Shown here piece after piece: positions 10,544 through 19,390 of a DNA stretch of 64,000 bases. The position numbers were made by a program, and so were the translations under genes. The notes under the pieces were generated by a model, which saw nothing but the letters and a program-made list of their open reading frames with translations, did no database searches and was not told the DNA's origin. The stretch lies in assembly GCA_934148535.1 (NCBI GenBank), contig CAKPDF010000001.1, positions 1 through 64,000 of the forward strand, written 5' to 3'. This DNA is from an uncultured Bacilli bacterium. Lineage in GTDB: Bacteria > Bacillota_I > Bacilli_A > RF39 > UBA660. Position 1 is the stretch's first letter, and each line of letters begins with the position of its first letter.

Positions 10544-11113
10544 TTATTCATTTACCTTTACCATAGCAGGTCTTATTACTCTATCTTTATACATATAACC
10601 TTTTTGTAATACTTCTAATACCACTCCTGCAGGTTTATTTTCATCATGGTCTGTTAATACTGCGTGATGATAAGTAGGATCAAATTCTAATCCTTCTGCT
10701 TCTATTTCTTTTACTTCAAACTTATTTAACATATTTATTGTAGATGAATAAATAAGTTTAAATCCTTGTAAGAATTTTGAAACCTCATCACTCAAATCAC
10801 TATCATCCATCTTTATAGCACGTTCAAAATTATCAATAACAGGAAGAAATTCTTTTAATATATCTTCATTTTTATATTTTAATGTTCTATCCATTTCTTC
10901 TTGCTGTCTTCTTTTATAATTTTGAAGTTCTGCTTGATTTCTAAGTAATGTTTCCTTTAATTTACTAACTTCATTAGTAAGTTCATTTACTTGTTTAGTT
11001 AGTGTTTCTTTTTCTTCATCATGTTTGTTTTCTTCTTTAGTTTCAGCAACACTTTCTACTTGCTCTTTTTGTTCTTCTTGTTTTACTTCTTTATTTTTTT
11101 CCTTATTTTTCAT
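10544..11113 (-). CDS. grpE: Nucleotide exchange factor GrpE
   Basis: About 189 residues. A long charged N-terminal coiled coil (Lys/Glu-rich, residues 1-70) precedes the conserved domain with YKRRQQEE, EFLPVIDNFERAI and the C-terminal VLQKGYMYKDRVIRPAMVKV, diagnostic of GrpE, which releases ADP from DnaK. Three nested starts exist: TTG at 11125, ATG at 11116 and ATG at 11113. The GGAGG at 11119-11123 overlaps the first and is only two bases from the second, so 11113 has the best spacing. The start overlaps the end of hrcA by 11 bases, suggesting translational coupling. Confidence 0.96.
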   Translation of the reverse strand: MKNKEKNKEVKQEEQKEQVESVAETKEENKHDEEKETLTKQVNELTNEVSKLKETLLRNQAELQNYKRRQQEEMDRTLKYKNEDILKEFLPVIDNFERAIKMDDSDLSDEVSKFLQGFKLIYSSTINMLNKFEVKEIEAEGLEFDPTYHHAVLTDHDENKPAGVVLEVLQKGYMYKDRVIRPAMVKVNE

Positions 11114-12101
11114 CATTTCCTCCAATGTTATTTTTAATATAATCTAGCATACTTACTACTCGACCATATTCCATTCTTTTAGGTCCTATTATAGCAATAG
11201 TTCCTTCTTCACCATTATAGTTATAATTTGTTTTAATTATTGAAACATCATCTGATATTTCACTATCTTTTCCAACATAAATATTTACGCCATTATCTTC
11301 TTCAGTAGTAATACTACTTACATCGTCAAATTTATTTAATAACTTCGATATTTTTTCTACGCTATTAAATTCTGGTTGTTTTAGAAAGTTATTTCTTCCC
11401 ATAAATGTAACATCATTAGCTTTAGAAGTAAATTCACTGAATGCATCATAAAATGCATTATATAACACTTCATGTTGAACTACATATTTTCCTATAATAG
11501 GTTTTACTTCATATTCTAACTTTTCACTCACTTCATCAATTGGTGTACCTACAATTAATTTATTTATTAAATCAACTGTCTTTCTTACTTCTTCAATACT
11601 TATTGTTGCAGGTAAGTATAAATTCTTATGTTCTACATAACCTTTATCAGTTATTACCATCGTTAGAATTTTATTATCTTCTAAGGGAACTATTTCTACT
11701 TTTTTTAATTTATTATTTTTAGAACTATTTCCTAATACTACTGAAGTATAATTTGTGATTTCTGAGATTATTTCAATACTTTTCTTAATTGTATCACTTA
11801 AATCTAATGTTTGATTATGAAATATTGTTTGTAACTTTAACATATCTTCACCATTCATATCTCTTGGTGTCATTAAGTTATCAACATAATATTTATATCC
11901 TTCTTCTGAAGGAATTCTTCCTGATGCAAAGTGATTCTTTTCAAGATATCCTAATTCTTCTAGGTATACCATTTCATTTCTTATAGTAGCAGATGAACAT
12001 TTTAATTTTTTACAAATACTGCTAGAACTTATTGGTTTAGCAGTCTTAATATATTCTTCTACTATTACCTTTAAGATTTCTTGTTCTCTTTTACTTATCA
12101 C
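11103..12101 (-). CDS. hrcA: Heat-inducible transcription repressor HrcA
   Basis: A 332-residue repressor. The N-terminal winged helix carries REQEILKVIVEEYIKTAKPISS and SSATIRNEMVYLEELGYLEKNH (about residues 25-60), the DNA-binding signature of HrcA, and the C-terminal part is the GAF-like dimer domain ending in GRVVSMLDYI. HrcA binds CIRCE operators and needs GroEL or similar to fold. It is first in the operon, and two CIRCE-type repeats flank its own promoter directly upstream, so it represses itself and grpE-dnaK-dnaJ. Confidence 0.97.
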   Translation of the reverse strand: MISKREQEILKVIVEEYIKTAKPISSSSICKKLKCSSATIRNEMVYLEELGYLEKNHFASGRIPSEEGYKYYVDNLMTPRDMNGEDMLKLQTIFHNQTLDLSDTIKKSIEIISEITNYTSVVLGNSSKNNKLKKVEIVPLEDNKILTMVITDKGYVEHKNLYLPATISIEEVRKTVDLINKLIVGTPIDEVSEKLEYEVKPIIGKYVVQHEVLYNAFYDAFSEFTSKANDVTFMGRNNFLKQPEFNSVEKISKLLNKFDDVSSITTEEDNGVNIYVGKDSEISDDVSIIKTNYNYNGEEGTIAIIGPKRMEYGRVVSMLDYIKNNIGGNDEK

Positions 12102-12113
12102 TTTATCACTTCC

Positions 12114-12140
12114 TTAGCAGTCATTCTTTCTGAATGCTAA
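12114..12140 (-). promoter_or_regulatory. CIRCE operator 1 (proximal)
   Basis: The sequence TTAGCAGTC, nine bases, GAATGCTAA matches the CIRCE consensus TTAGCACTC-N9-GAGTGCTAA with one change in each arm. It lies between the -10 box and the start codon of hrcA and would cover the transcription start. Confidence 0.93.
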
Positions 12141-12144
12141 ATAC

Positions 12145-12173
12145 ATTATATTACATTATTTTAGCAATGTCAA
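12145..12173 (-). promoter_or_regulatory. Sigma-A promoter of the hrcA operon
   Basis: On the minus strand a perfect -35 TTGACA (12168-12173) and a perfect -10 TATAAT (12145-12150) are separated by 17 bases. The promoter sits between the two CIRCE repeats and overlaps the distal one. Confidence 0.93.
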
Positions 12174-12187
12174 CACCTATTTGCTAA
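12161..12187 (-). promoter_or_regulatory. CIRCE-like operator 2 (distal, degenerate)
   Basis: TTAGCAATG, nine bases, ATTTGCTAA: the outer seven bases of each arm (TTAGCAA/TTGCTAA when read as inverted repeat) and the 9-9-9 geometry fit CIRCE, while the inner bases differ. It overlaps the -35 box, so HrcA bound here would block polymerase. Confidence 0.75.
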
Positions 12188-12216
12188 CTTTTAAAAAAAA
12201 TAAAAAATAGCAATTA

Positions 12217-12948
12217 CTACTTTCTATTTAATGATTTAGCATAAGGTTTACTTAATGATTTTACTTCATAGTATATATTTCTTTGATCATCTGTTTTTCT
12301 TTCTAACTCACCATTCATAGTCATCCCATCTATAGCTTGAATAACTAATGATACATTTGATTTATCAATTATATTTAATGCTTGTAACTCTGATAATATA
12401 CTACTTATTTGAAAATATTGATTACTATTTCTAATATATTCTTTAATTTCATTTATTGTATCTTTATTACTTTTAATTTTATATCCACTTATTGGAATAA
12501 GTCTACCATCTAATTTATCATGCATACAATATTTTATTTTTTTAAATTCATATTTGGGTTCTATACCTCTATCTTTAGTATATGTTACCTTGTAGCATAA
12601 AAGCCAATTATCTTCAGTATAAGCGATTTGATAGTATATCATACCACTACATCTTGGACCAGTAGATGAACCTGTAAATATTGTTCTTTTAAATATAGGT
12701 ACTATTTTTTCACAATCATCTAATATTACTTCTTTTGTTTTTACATTTCTTAACACATAATTTCCATCTTTATCAAATATTCTTTCTAAACCTGGACCAT
12801 ACATTTCTCCACCAGTTTCATTAAAATACTCTACTTTTTGTAATTTTAATATCTTATTTAAATCTTCTTGTTTATCTACATCTAATATTACTTCTCTTTC
12901 TGATAATGGATATTCCTTACCATTTAATAATTTAATTGTTACTTCCAT
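12217..12948 (-). CDS. Hypothetical protein, 243 aa
   Basis: I do not recognise this cytoplasmic protein. It has no membrane segment. The middle (FTGSSTGPRCSGMIYYQIAY) and the following strand-rich part look like a globular beta domain; residues ~165-240 are helical and resemble a small winged-helix-like region. A consensus promoter and an AAAGGAGC Shine-Dalgarno precede it. Its genome neighbours are the hsp operon downstream and the divergent radical SAM gene. Confidence 0.65.
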   Translation of the reverse strand: MEVTIKLLNGKEYPLSEREVILDVDKQEDLNKILKLQKVEYFNETGGEMYGPGLERIFDKDGNYVLRNVKTKEVILDDCEKIVPIFKRTIFTGSSTGPRCSGMIYYQIAYTEDNWLLCYKVTYTKDRGIEPKYEFKKIKYCMHDKLDGRLIPISGYKIKSNKDTINEIKEYIRNSNQYFQISSILSELQALNIIDKSNVSLVIQAIDGMTMNGELERKTDDQRNIYYEVKSLSKPYAKSLNRK

Positions 12949-12976
12949 TGTAATGCTCCTTTCAACATGCCTATGT

Positions 12977-13005
12977 ATTATAAATTATAAATTTTAATTT
13001 GTCAA
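12977..13005 (-). promoter_or_regulatory. Promoter of gene 12217-12948
   Basis: On the minus strand TTGACA (13000-13005) and TATAAT (12977-12982) are both perfect and 17 bases apart, ending about 28 bases before the start codon. Confidence 0.9.
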
Positions 13006-13023
13006 CCATAAGAGAATTTCTAA

Positions 13024-13052
13024 TTGTTTTATTTTTAATTTTATGTTAGAAT
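13024..13052 (+). promoter_or_regulatory. Promoter of the YtqA-type gene
   Basis: TTGTTT (13024-13029) and TAGAAT (13047-13052) with a 17-base spacer. The -10 box overlaps an upstream in-frame ATG at 13043, which argues that translation begins at 13076 instead. Back to back with the minus-strand promoter of the hypothetical gene. Confidence 0.7.
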
Positions 13053-13075
13053 TATTGGTATGTGTGGTGATAATT

Positions 13076-14002
13076 ATGTTTAAATATAGTTTGGATAATA
13101 AGAGATATCATACTCTAAATTATCATTTAAAAAATAAATTTAATTCTAAGGTATTTAAAGTTAGTTTAAATGGTGGATTTAGTTGTCCTAATATAGATGG
13201 TACTGTTGGATATGGTGGTTGTATATATTGTTCTAAATCTGGTAGTGGTGAATTTGGTGGAGATGTTAATGAAGATTTAGTTACTCAATTTTATCATATT
13301 AGAGATAAAATGAAAAGAAAATGGCCTGATGGTAAGTTTATAGCGTATTTTCAAGCTAGGACTAATACATATGCTCCAGTAGAAGTATTAAGAGAAAAAT
13401 ATGAATCTGTATTAAAATTAGATAATGTTGTTGGTTTATTTATTGCTACTAGATGTGATGCTATTAGCGATGAGGTTCTTGATTATTTGAGTGAATTAAA
13501 TAAAAGAACTTATTTAGTTATAGAACTTGGATTACAGACTATTCATGAATCTACTTCTAAGCTTATTAATAGATGTCATACTTTAGAACAATTTGATAAT
13601 ATGGTTAAAAAATTAAAAGATAGAAATATTGAGGTTGTAGCGCATATTATTAATGGTCTTCCTAATGAGACAGAAGAAATGATGTTAGATACTGTTAGAC
13701 ATCTTAATAAGATTGGTATTGATGGAATTAAAATTCATATGTTAAATATTGTTAAGGATACTCCTTTAGAGAGTATGTACTATAAAAATAAGTTTCATAT
13801 TCTAAGTAAAGATGAATATATTGATATTGTTATTAAGCAATTAGAGTTATTAGATTCTAGAATTGTTATTCATAGAATTACTTCTGATCCTGATCCAGAA
13901 CAATTAGTTGAGCCTACTTGGTTAGTTAAGAAATTCTGTGTTCTTAATGATATAGATAAAGAAATGGTAAGAAGAGATACTTATCAAGGAATTAAATTAT
14001 AG
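13076..14002 (+). CDS. Radical SAM protein, TIGR01212/YtqA family
   Basis: About 308 residues. The radical SAM cluster site has the wide spacing typical of this family: Cys in GGFSCPN, then CIYC about 13 residues later, followed by SKSGSGEFGG. Later motifs LVIELGLQT and GIKIHMLNIVKDTPLE fit the elongator-like radical SAM subgroup; the reaction is not established for the family. ATG at 13076 follows GGTGAT and is downstream of the promoter; 13043 overlaps the -10 box. A GC-rich hairpin follows the stop. Confidence 0.88.
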   Translation: MFKYSLDNKRYHTLNYHLKNKFNSKVFKVSLNGGFSCPNIDGTVGYGGCIYCSKSGSGEFGGDVNEDLVTQFYHIRDKMKRKWPDGKFIAYFQARTNTYAPVEVLREKYESVLKLDNVVGLFIATRCDAISDEVLDYLSELNKRTYLVIELGLQTIHESTSKLINRCHTLEQFDNMVKKLKDRNIEVVAHIINGLPNETEEMMLDTVRHLNKIGIDGIKIHMLNIVKDTPLESMYYKNKFHILSKDEYIDIVIKQLELLDSRIVIHRITSDPDPEQLVEPTWLVKKFCVLNDIDKEMVRRDTYQGIKL

Positions 14003-14008
14003 ATTAAA

Positions 14009-14042
14009 CCCACCAGGAGTAATATAAAGTCTGGTGGGATAT
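14009..14042 (+). terminator. Hairpin after the YtqA-type gene
   Basis: A stem CCCACCAG (14009-14016) with CTGGTGGG (14031-14038), 14-base loop. It lacks an immediate T-run; a second weaker hairpin at 14065-14096 that ends in seven T (ACTAG...CTAGT core) follows, and the two together probably stop transcription. Confidence 0.6.
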
Positions 14043-14064
14043 TAATATAATTATTTTATATAAT

Positions 14065-14096
14065 AAAGGTACTAGATTTTACTAGTGCTTTTTTTA
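14065..14096 (+). terminator. Second terminator hairpin with T-run
   Basis: An imperfect stem (AAAG, bulge, ACTAG paired with CTAGT, GCTTT) followed by a run of seven T that runs into the stop codon of the convergent DUF421 gene. Confidence 0.55.
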
Positions 14097-14744
14097 AACT
14101 AAATCTTTATTCTTTATTATAAATACATTTCTATCTTTATAAAAAGCATAAAATACTTCATTTAAATTTATATTTTTTTTATCTAATAATCTATATACCC
14201 ATTTATGATCTTTTTTTAATAATCTTAACGTATCATCTTGTATTTCACTATCTAATATAAGTGGTAATGGTAATGGAGAAGATAATGTTTTATTTTCATC
14301 ATATCCAAATACTGATAAAGTACCATTATTTTCAAGTATTGCATATTCTACTTCTTCTATAGATCTATATCCTTTTTCTCTTAATTGAACTAATAAATCA
14401 TCTAAGTTATATTTTTGTTTTTGCATTTCTTTATAATTTATCTTTCCATTATTAATAATGGTTGAGGGATTTCCATCTAAAAATACTCTAAACCTTGGTT
14501 TCCTTAATGAAAAATATGACAAAGTTATTTGTAATATTGTTAAAGCAAAAATTGGAATTATAGAAAACATAATATTTTTATCATAGTTTTCTATACTTAT
14601 TACTACTAATTCTGCTATTAAGATTGATACTATTAGATCAATTATTCCTAATTGTCCTACTTCTCTTTTTCCCATTAATCTATATATTAAGAATATAAAG
14701 AAATAGAAAAACAATGTTCTTTCTAATACTATTAAATAATTCAT
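14094..14744 (-). CDS. DUF421 (YetF-like) membrane protein
   Basis: About 216 residues. Three transmembrane helices (FFYFFIFLIYRLMG, LGIIDLIVSILIAELVVI, IMFSIIPIFALTILQI) are followed by a cytoplasmic alpha/beta domain with GNPSTIINNGKINYKEM, LDDLLVQLREKGY and EVEYAILENNGTLSVF, all typical of the DUF421/YetF family (residues ~85-160). Members are exported-side or spore-associated proteins of unknown activity in Bacilli. ATG at 14744 is preferred because GGTGATG lies at proper distance. The region upstream is shared with the divergent TIGR04086 gene. Confidence 0.87.
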   Translation of the reverse strand: MNYLIVLERTLFFYFFIFLIYRLMGKREVGQLGIIDLIVSILIAELVVISIENYDKNIMFSIIPIFALTILQITLSYFSLRKPRFRVFLDGNPSTIINNGKINYKEMQKQKYNLDDLLVQLREKGYRSIEEVEYAILENNGTLSVFGYDENKTLSSPLPLPLILDSEIQDDTLRLLKKDHKWVYRLLDKKNINLNEVFYAFYKDRNVFIIKNKDLV

Positions 14745-14818
14745 TTTCATCACCAATATTATTATGTGACATATGTATATTTTTTTATACACTTTCATAT
14801 TATTTATTGGTGATAAAG

Positions 14819-15175
14819 ATGTTAAAAAATTATTTAAATAGTATTTTATGGTTTATGGGAATTTTAATTATTGGTACTATTTTTATTACTATATTTAATT
14901 ATTTTGAAATACTAAATACTAATATAATTAAAATATTAAAGATGGTTCTAATTATATTTGATACATTTATAGCAAGTTTTAAATTAGGTAAAAAATGTAA
15001 AAAGAATGGTTATATAGAAGGACTTAAATTTGGTGGAATTATTTTAACTATATTAATAATTATGAATTTAATATTTAATAGTTTATCTTGGAAACAGATT
15101 ATAATATTTACAATTATTCTAGCAACTTCAATGTTAGGAGGAATGATTGGTATTACTAGAAAAAAAGAAATATAA
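14819..15175 (+). CDS. TIGR04086 family membrane protein
   Basis: About 118 residues forming four hydrophobic helices with a short basic loop (KLGKKCKKNGYIEGLKFG) between the second and third, the arrangement of the TIGR04086 family (YrzE-like) of small Bacillota membrane proteins of unknown function. ATG at 14819 is preceded by GGTGATAAAG. The stop abuts the stop of convergent uvrB with no space for a separate terminator. Confidence 0.7.
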   Translation: MLKNYLNSILWFMGILIIGTIFITIFNYFEILNTNIIKILKMVLIIFDTFIASFKLGKKCKKNGYIEGLKFGGIILTILIIMNLIFNSLSWKQIIIFTIILATSMLGGMIGITRKKEI

Positions 15176-17128
15176 CTATTCGCTTTGCATTTCGAATATT
15201 ATATCTCTTAATTCCATAGCATGTTCAAAGTCTAATGCCTTAGCATAAGCTTTCATTTGCTCAGTTAATTCTTCTATCTTCTTTTCTTTTTCTTTCTTAG
15301 TTAGTTTATGTTTTTTAGTATTTGTACTAGGTTCTTCATAATTAGAGATAACATCTCTAATTTCTTTTTTTATAGTTTGAGGAGTAATATTATGTTCTTC
15401 ATTATATTTTTCTTGTATTTCTCTTCTTCTTTTAGTTTCTTCTATTGCTACTTGCATTGAATCACTTATATAATCTGCATACATTATTACATGTCCTTTA
15501 GCATTTCTAGCACATCTACCTATTGTTTGGATCAAACTTCTAGAACTTCTTAAAAATCCTTGCTTATCAGCGTCCATTATTGCTATTAAACTTACTTCTG
15601 GTATATCTATTCCTTCTCTTAATAAGTTTATTCCTACTACTACATCATATTTTCCAACTCTTAAATCATGAATTATTTGTAATCTTTGGAGAGTCTTAAT
15701 TTCATTGTGTAAATAAGCAACTTTAATATCTAAATTTTTTAAATAATTAGTTAATTCTTCTGCCATTCTTATAGTTAAAGTTGTTATTAAAACTCTTTCA
15801 TTATTATTTATTCTTTTATTGATTTCCTCCAATAAATTATCTATTTGATTTTTTGTTGGTTTAACTTCTATAGTTGGATCTAATAGACCAGTAGGTCTTA
15901 TAATTTGTTCTACGGTATGATTATGAACATGCTCTAATTCATAATCACCTGGAGTTGCTGATACATATATTACTTGATTTATTTTTTTCTCAAATTCATC
16001 AAATTTTAATGGTCTGTTATCTAGGGCAGATGGTAATCTAAATCCATAATCTACTAGATTTAATTTCCTCACTCTATCTCCATTATACATTCCTTTTACT
16101 TGAGGTATTGTTACATGAGATTCATCTATTACTAATAAATAATCCTTAGGAAAGAAATCCATTAAACAGGTAGGAGTTGCTCCTTCTTCTTTTAAAGCTA
16201 TGTGTCTAGAATAATTTTCTATTCCTCTACAAAATCCTGTTTCTTGTAGCATTTCCATATCATAATTAGTTCTTTCTCTTAATCTTTGTTCTTCTAATAG
16301 TTTGCCTTTACTTTTAAAGTATTCTAATCTTTCATCTAATTCTTTATAAATATTTTTTATTGCTATCTTTAATTTATCATCACTTGTTACAAAGTGAGAG
16401 GCTGGAAATAAAGAAATGCTTTTTTTATCTCTAATTATTTTTCCTGTTACTGTATCGAATTCACTTATTCTATCTATCGTATCACCAAAAAACTCTATTA
16501 GTATACCATTTTTTCTTTCGTAACTAGGTACTATTTCTAAAGTGTCACCTTTTACTCTAAAAGTTCCTCTTTTTAGATCAAAACCATTTCTTTCATATAA
16601 CATTTCTACTAATCTTTTTAATACATTTTCCATAGGAATATCCATATTTACATTTAATGTTAACATCTTTTTTAGATACTCTTCTACTTCACCTATTCCA
16701 TATATACAAGATACTGATGCTACTACTATTACATCTTTTCTAGATAGTAATGATGATGTTGCTCTGTGACGAAGTTCATCAATTTCATCATTTATTGAAG
16801 AATCTTTTTCTATATAAGTATCTGTTTGCGGAACATATGCTTCAGGTTGGTAATAATCGTAATAGGATACAAAGTATTCTACTGCATTATTTGGAAATAA
16901 TTCTTTTAATTCTGAATATAATTGACCTGCTAAAGTTTTGTTATGAGCTAAAACCAGTGTTGGTTTATTTACATTTTTTATTACATTAGCAATTGTAAAG
17001 GTTTTACCTGTTCCAGTAGCACCTAATAATACTTGTTCTTTTGTACCTTTGTTTATTCCTTCTGTTAATTCTTTTATAGCCTCTGGTTGATCTCCAGATG
17101 GATTATACTTACTTACTAATTCAAACAT
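15176..17128 (-). CDS. uvrB: UvrABC system protein B
   Basis: A 650-residue nucleotide excision repair helicase that verifies damage handed over by UvrA and recruits UvrC. Walker [11 protein letters not shown] (about residue 39), the damage-probing hairpin [12 protein letters not shown] (about 90), DESH box (about 337) and SATPGDYE, helicase motif [11 protein letters not shown], and the C-terminal UvrC-binding helix pair ([13 protein letters not shown]) are all present. uvrA is not in the window. GGAGG lies before the start. The promoter is inside one copy of the 74-bp direct repeat. Confidence 0.98.
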   Translation of the reverse strand: MFELVSKYNPSGDQPEAIKELTEGINKGTKEQVLLGATGTGKTFTIANVIKNVNKPTLVLAHNKTLAGQLYSELKELFPNNAVEYFVSYYDYYQPEAYVPQTDTYIEKDSSINDEIDELRHRATSSLLSRKDVIVVASVSCIYGIGEVEEYLKKMLTLNVNMDIPMENVLKRLVEMLYERNGFDLKRGTFRVKGDTLEIVPSYERKNGILIEFFGDTIDRISEFDTVTGKIIRDKKSISLFPASHFVTSDDKLKIAIKNIYKELDERLEYFKSKGKLLEEQRLRERTNYDMEMLQETGFCRGIENYSRHIALKEEGATPTCLMDFFPKDYLLVIDESHVTIPQVKGMYNGDRVRKLNLVDYGFRLPSALDNRPLKFDEFEKKINQVIYVSATPGDYELEHVHNHTVEQIIRPTGLLDPTIEVKPTKNQIDNLLEEINKRINNNERVLITTLTIRMAEELTNYLKNLDIKVAYLHNEIKTLQRLQIIHDLRVGKYDVVVGINLLREGIDIPEVSLIAIMDADKQGFLRSSRSLIQTIGRCARNAKGHVIMYADYISDSMQVAIEETKRRREIQEKYNEEHNITPQTIKKEIRDVISNYEEPSTNTKKHKLTKKEKEKKIEELTEQMKAYAKALDFEHAMELRDIIFEMQSE

Positions 17129-17140
17129 AATAACCTCCTT

Positions 17141-17214
17141 TTTTACAATACATAAATATTTATACTAAATCTAATAATAATTAAAAATTATATCACAATT
17201 ATTATAACATTAAA
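17141..17214. repeat. 74-bp direct repeat, copy 1 (uvrB side)
   Basis: Matches 18329-18402 at 73 of 74 bases. It runs from TTTTACAATACATAAATA to ATAACATTAAA, holds the upstream region of uvrB and borders the stop codon of the YhcG-like gene. The two copies bracket that gene. Confidence 0.93.
17187..17195 (-). promoter_or_regulatory. Extended -10 box of uvrB
   Basis: On the minus strand TGATATAAT fits an extended -10 (TGnTATAAT) about 60 bases before uvrB. No good -35 box is seen, as is normal for extended -10 promoters. The same box occurs in the second repeat copy (18375-18383). Confidence 0.6.
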
Positions 17215-18276
17215 CTATTCTATATTCTCCAAATCTGCTTTAGAAAGTTCCAACAATTCTTTTTCTTCTCTAATTATTTTAATTAATTCTTCCTTTGATG
17301 GCATATATGTTAAATACTTAGAGGCATATACATTTTTCACACTATCACCAAGTGTCATTTCTACAACTGCATCATCTTTATCAGCACATAATAATATTCC
17401 AATTGGTTCATTTTCTCCTTCAATCATTTGAGTTTTTTTATAATAATTTACATACATTTGCATTTGTCCAATATCTTGATGCGATAGTTTTCCAATTTTT
17501 AAATCTATAATAACAAAACATCTTGCTAAACGATTATAAAACACTAAATCCGGATAATAGTACTCTAAACCAATCTTTAATCTTTGTTGACTTGCAACAA
17601 AAGAAAAACCTCTTCCTAACTCCAATAGGAATTCAGTCAAATGATTTAATAAAGATTCTTCTAAATCACTTTCCAAATAATTTCTATTTTCTTTTAATCC
17701 AACAAATTCAAAAATATATGGATTTTTTAATAACTCCTCAGGTTGCTTTTCTATTTCATCCTTTTTAGATTCTATCATAATTAAATTTTTATCTGGAGAA
17801 ATTAAATATCTATCATATAATTTAGTGTTAATTTGACGTCTTAATTCTCTGCAACCCCAATTAGATTTAATTGATTCTGTTTGATAAAAATCCCTTTCTT
17901 CTTTTCTTTCTATTCTAATTAACTCTTGAAAATGAGCCCAAGATAATTCGGTCGACACTGTCGACCAATTTGGATAATACTCATAAAATCTACGCATTCT
18001 TCTTATTGAGACTGCAGAAAAACCAGTACCAAATTCTTTAGTTAATTTTTTTGATAATGCTTCAATTATACGTTTACCATATGTTCCATCACTTGAACTT
18101 TTGTATAATTCAGATGTTATTTTGCCTACATACCAATAAACCTCCGTCATTGTTGTATCTATTTGTTTTAACATTCTGGATTTTGCATTAATAACTTTTT
18201 CTTTTATATCTTTATAAATTAAGTCAACTTCAGATATTTCATTATCATTTAATACTAAACTATTATCTTTTTTCAT
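17215..18276 (-). CDS. YhcG-like PDDEXK nuclease (DUF1016)
   Basis: A 353-residue protein of the YhcG/DUF1016 family. The N-terminal DUF1016_N domain (residues ~15-165) shows EVYWYVGKITSEL, YGKRIIEALSKKLTKEFG, FSAVSIRRMRRFYEYYP and LSWAHFQELIRIERKEERDFY. The C-terminal PD-(D/E)XK nuclease-like domain (~185-340) shows YYPDLVFYNR and FVIIDLKIGKLSHQDIGQMQMYVNYY, with Asp and the ExK-like DLK positions. Members are mobile and suspected of roles in nucleic-acid defence or recombination. The gene is alone between two 74-bp direct repeats, which suggests recent insertion. GAGAGGAATG precedes ATG. Confidence 0.93.
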   Translation of the reverse strand: MKKDNSLVLNDNEISEVDLIYKDIKEKVINAKSRMLKQIDTTMTEVYWYVGKITSELYKSSSDGTYGKRIIEALSKKLTKEFGTGFSAVSIRRMRRFYEYYPNWSTVSTELSWAHFQELIRIERKEERDFYQTESIKSNWGCRELRRQINTKLYDRYLISPDKNLIMIESKKDEIEKQPEELLKNPYIFEFVGLKENRNYLESDLEESLLNHLTEFLLELGRGFSFVASQQRLKIGLEYYYPDLVFYNRLARCFVIIDLKIGKLSHQDIGQMQMYVNYYKKTQMIEGENEPIGILLCADKDDAVVEMTLGDSVKNVYASKYLTYMPSKEELIKIIREEKELLELSKADLENIE

Positions 18277-18328
18277 CAGATCATTCCTCTCTTAATTTAA
18301 TACTCATCATATTGTGTTAATTTATTTA

Positions 18329-18402
18329 TTTTACAATACATAAATATTTATACTAAATCTAATAATAGTTAAAAATTATATCACAATTATTATAACATTA
18401 AA
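18329..18402. repeat. 74-bp direct repeat, copy 2
   Basis: Second copy of the repeat at 17141-17214 with a single A/G difference. It lies about 50 bases before the start of the YhcG-like gene and probably still supplies a promoter (extended -10 TGATATAAT) for it. Confidence 0.93.
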
Positions 18403-18502
18403 TTTGAACTTTTATAATAAATTTACAAAAAATCTTTATTACTTAGATTATTATATATATTTCATAAAACTAAATAATTTAATATTTGAGATTTTTTAAT
18501 AC

Positions 18503-18528
18503 AAAAATAGTGATAATTTAATCACCAC
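18503..18528 (-). terminator. Probable terminator of EEP gene
   Basis: Stem GTGAT/ATCAC (18510-18514 with 18521-18525) with partial outer pairing, followed on the minus strand by TATTTTTG. It lies about 20 bases after the EEP stop. Confidence 0.45.
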
Positions 18529-18546
18529 TGTTTTCTATATATATTC

Positions 18547-19323
18547 TTATTTTTGTTTTACAAGTACTTCTGCAAAAATTCCTTTATGATCTGATGTGCC
18601 CTTTAAATCTATAAGATCAGCATTTTGAATTTTCCAGGTTTTTGGAATAAATATATGATCTAATATTTTTCCAGCACCACTTTTATCATACCATGTATTT
18701 TTATTTATTTCTACACGCTCTATACCATTGCTTTTAATATCTGAAATAAAGTTATTAAAATTTTTATCTTCAACTTCCATATTAAAATCGCCAGTTAATA
18801 TTATTGGATATTTACTAGAATATTTCACAATTATTTCTTTCAATATTTGTAACTGTCTTATTTGAATAGATGGAATTTGATAATCTAAATGTGTATTAAT
18901 CATACATATTTTACCATATGCTTGTTCTTCTATGATAATAATAGTTGCAATACGAGGCATAAGTGACATTTTAACTATTGAATTTTTTAAATCAGAAAAC
19001 GTATTTGGTATCCATGGCAAAAAAATAGTATTTTGAAATATAACATCTTTATTTGTAATAATATTATTATTTTCATTAAATGGCATTTCTAAAAATAGGT
19101 TTCCAAAGCGATAGTTTCCATAAAATCTATATTTTTCTAAACGCAAAGATAATTCATTTACATATTTAATTGTTAGTTCTTGCGTTCCTAATAAATCAAA
19201 ATTCTTTTCTTCTATTATATTAGCTAAAATATCAGCATTAGAAATTCCATTTTTTCTAATTCCACCAGCTCTATTAATATTGTTATCTTTAACATTAAAA
19301 CTGCCAACTTTTAATAAACACAT
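18547..19323 (-). CDS. Endonuclease/exonuclease/phosphatase family protein
   Basis: About 258 residues of the EEP fold (DNase I/AP-endonuclease-like). Visible motifs: KVGSFNVKDNN (strand 1 with Asn), LLGTQE (metal-binding Glu), MINTHLDY, ILTGDFNMEVEDK (catalytic Asp/Asn) and GTSDHKGI (general-base His). No signal peptide. Substrate may be nucleic acid, phosphoinositide or another phosphodiester. ATG at 19323 is preferred to an upstream in-frame TTG because a GGGGGG Shine-Dalgarno lies between them. The next gene upstream is a SGNH hydrolase. Confidence 0.85.
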   Translation of the reverse strand: MCLLKVGSFNVKDNNINRAGGIRKNGISNADILANIIEEKNFDLLGTQELTIKYVNELSLRLEKYRFYGNYRFGNLFLEMPFNENNNIITNKDVIFQNTIFLPWIPNTFSDLKNSIVKMSLMPRIATIIIIEEQAYGKICMINTHLDYQIPSIQIRQLQILKEIIVKYSSKYPIILTGDFNMEVEDKNFNNFISDIKSNGIERVEINKNTWYDKSGAGKILDHIFIPKTWKIQNADLIDLKGTSDHKGIFAEVLVKQK

Positions 19324-19390
19324 CTTTATCCCCCCCAATTATCAAATTTTATGTTCTTAATATAAAATATAAATTTATACAAAAAAATTA

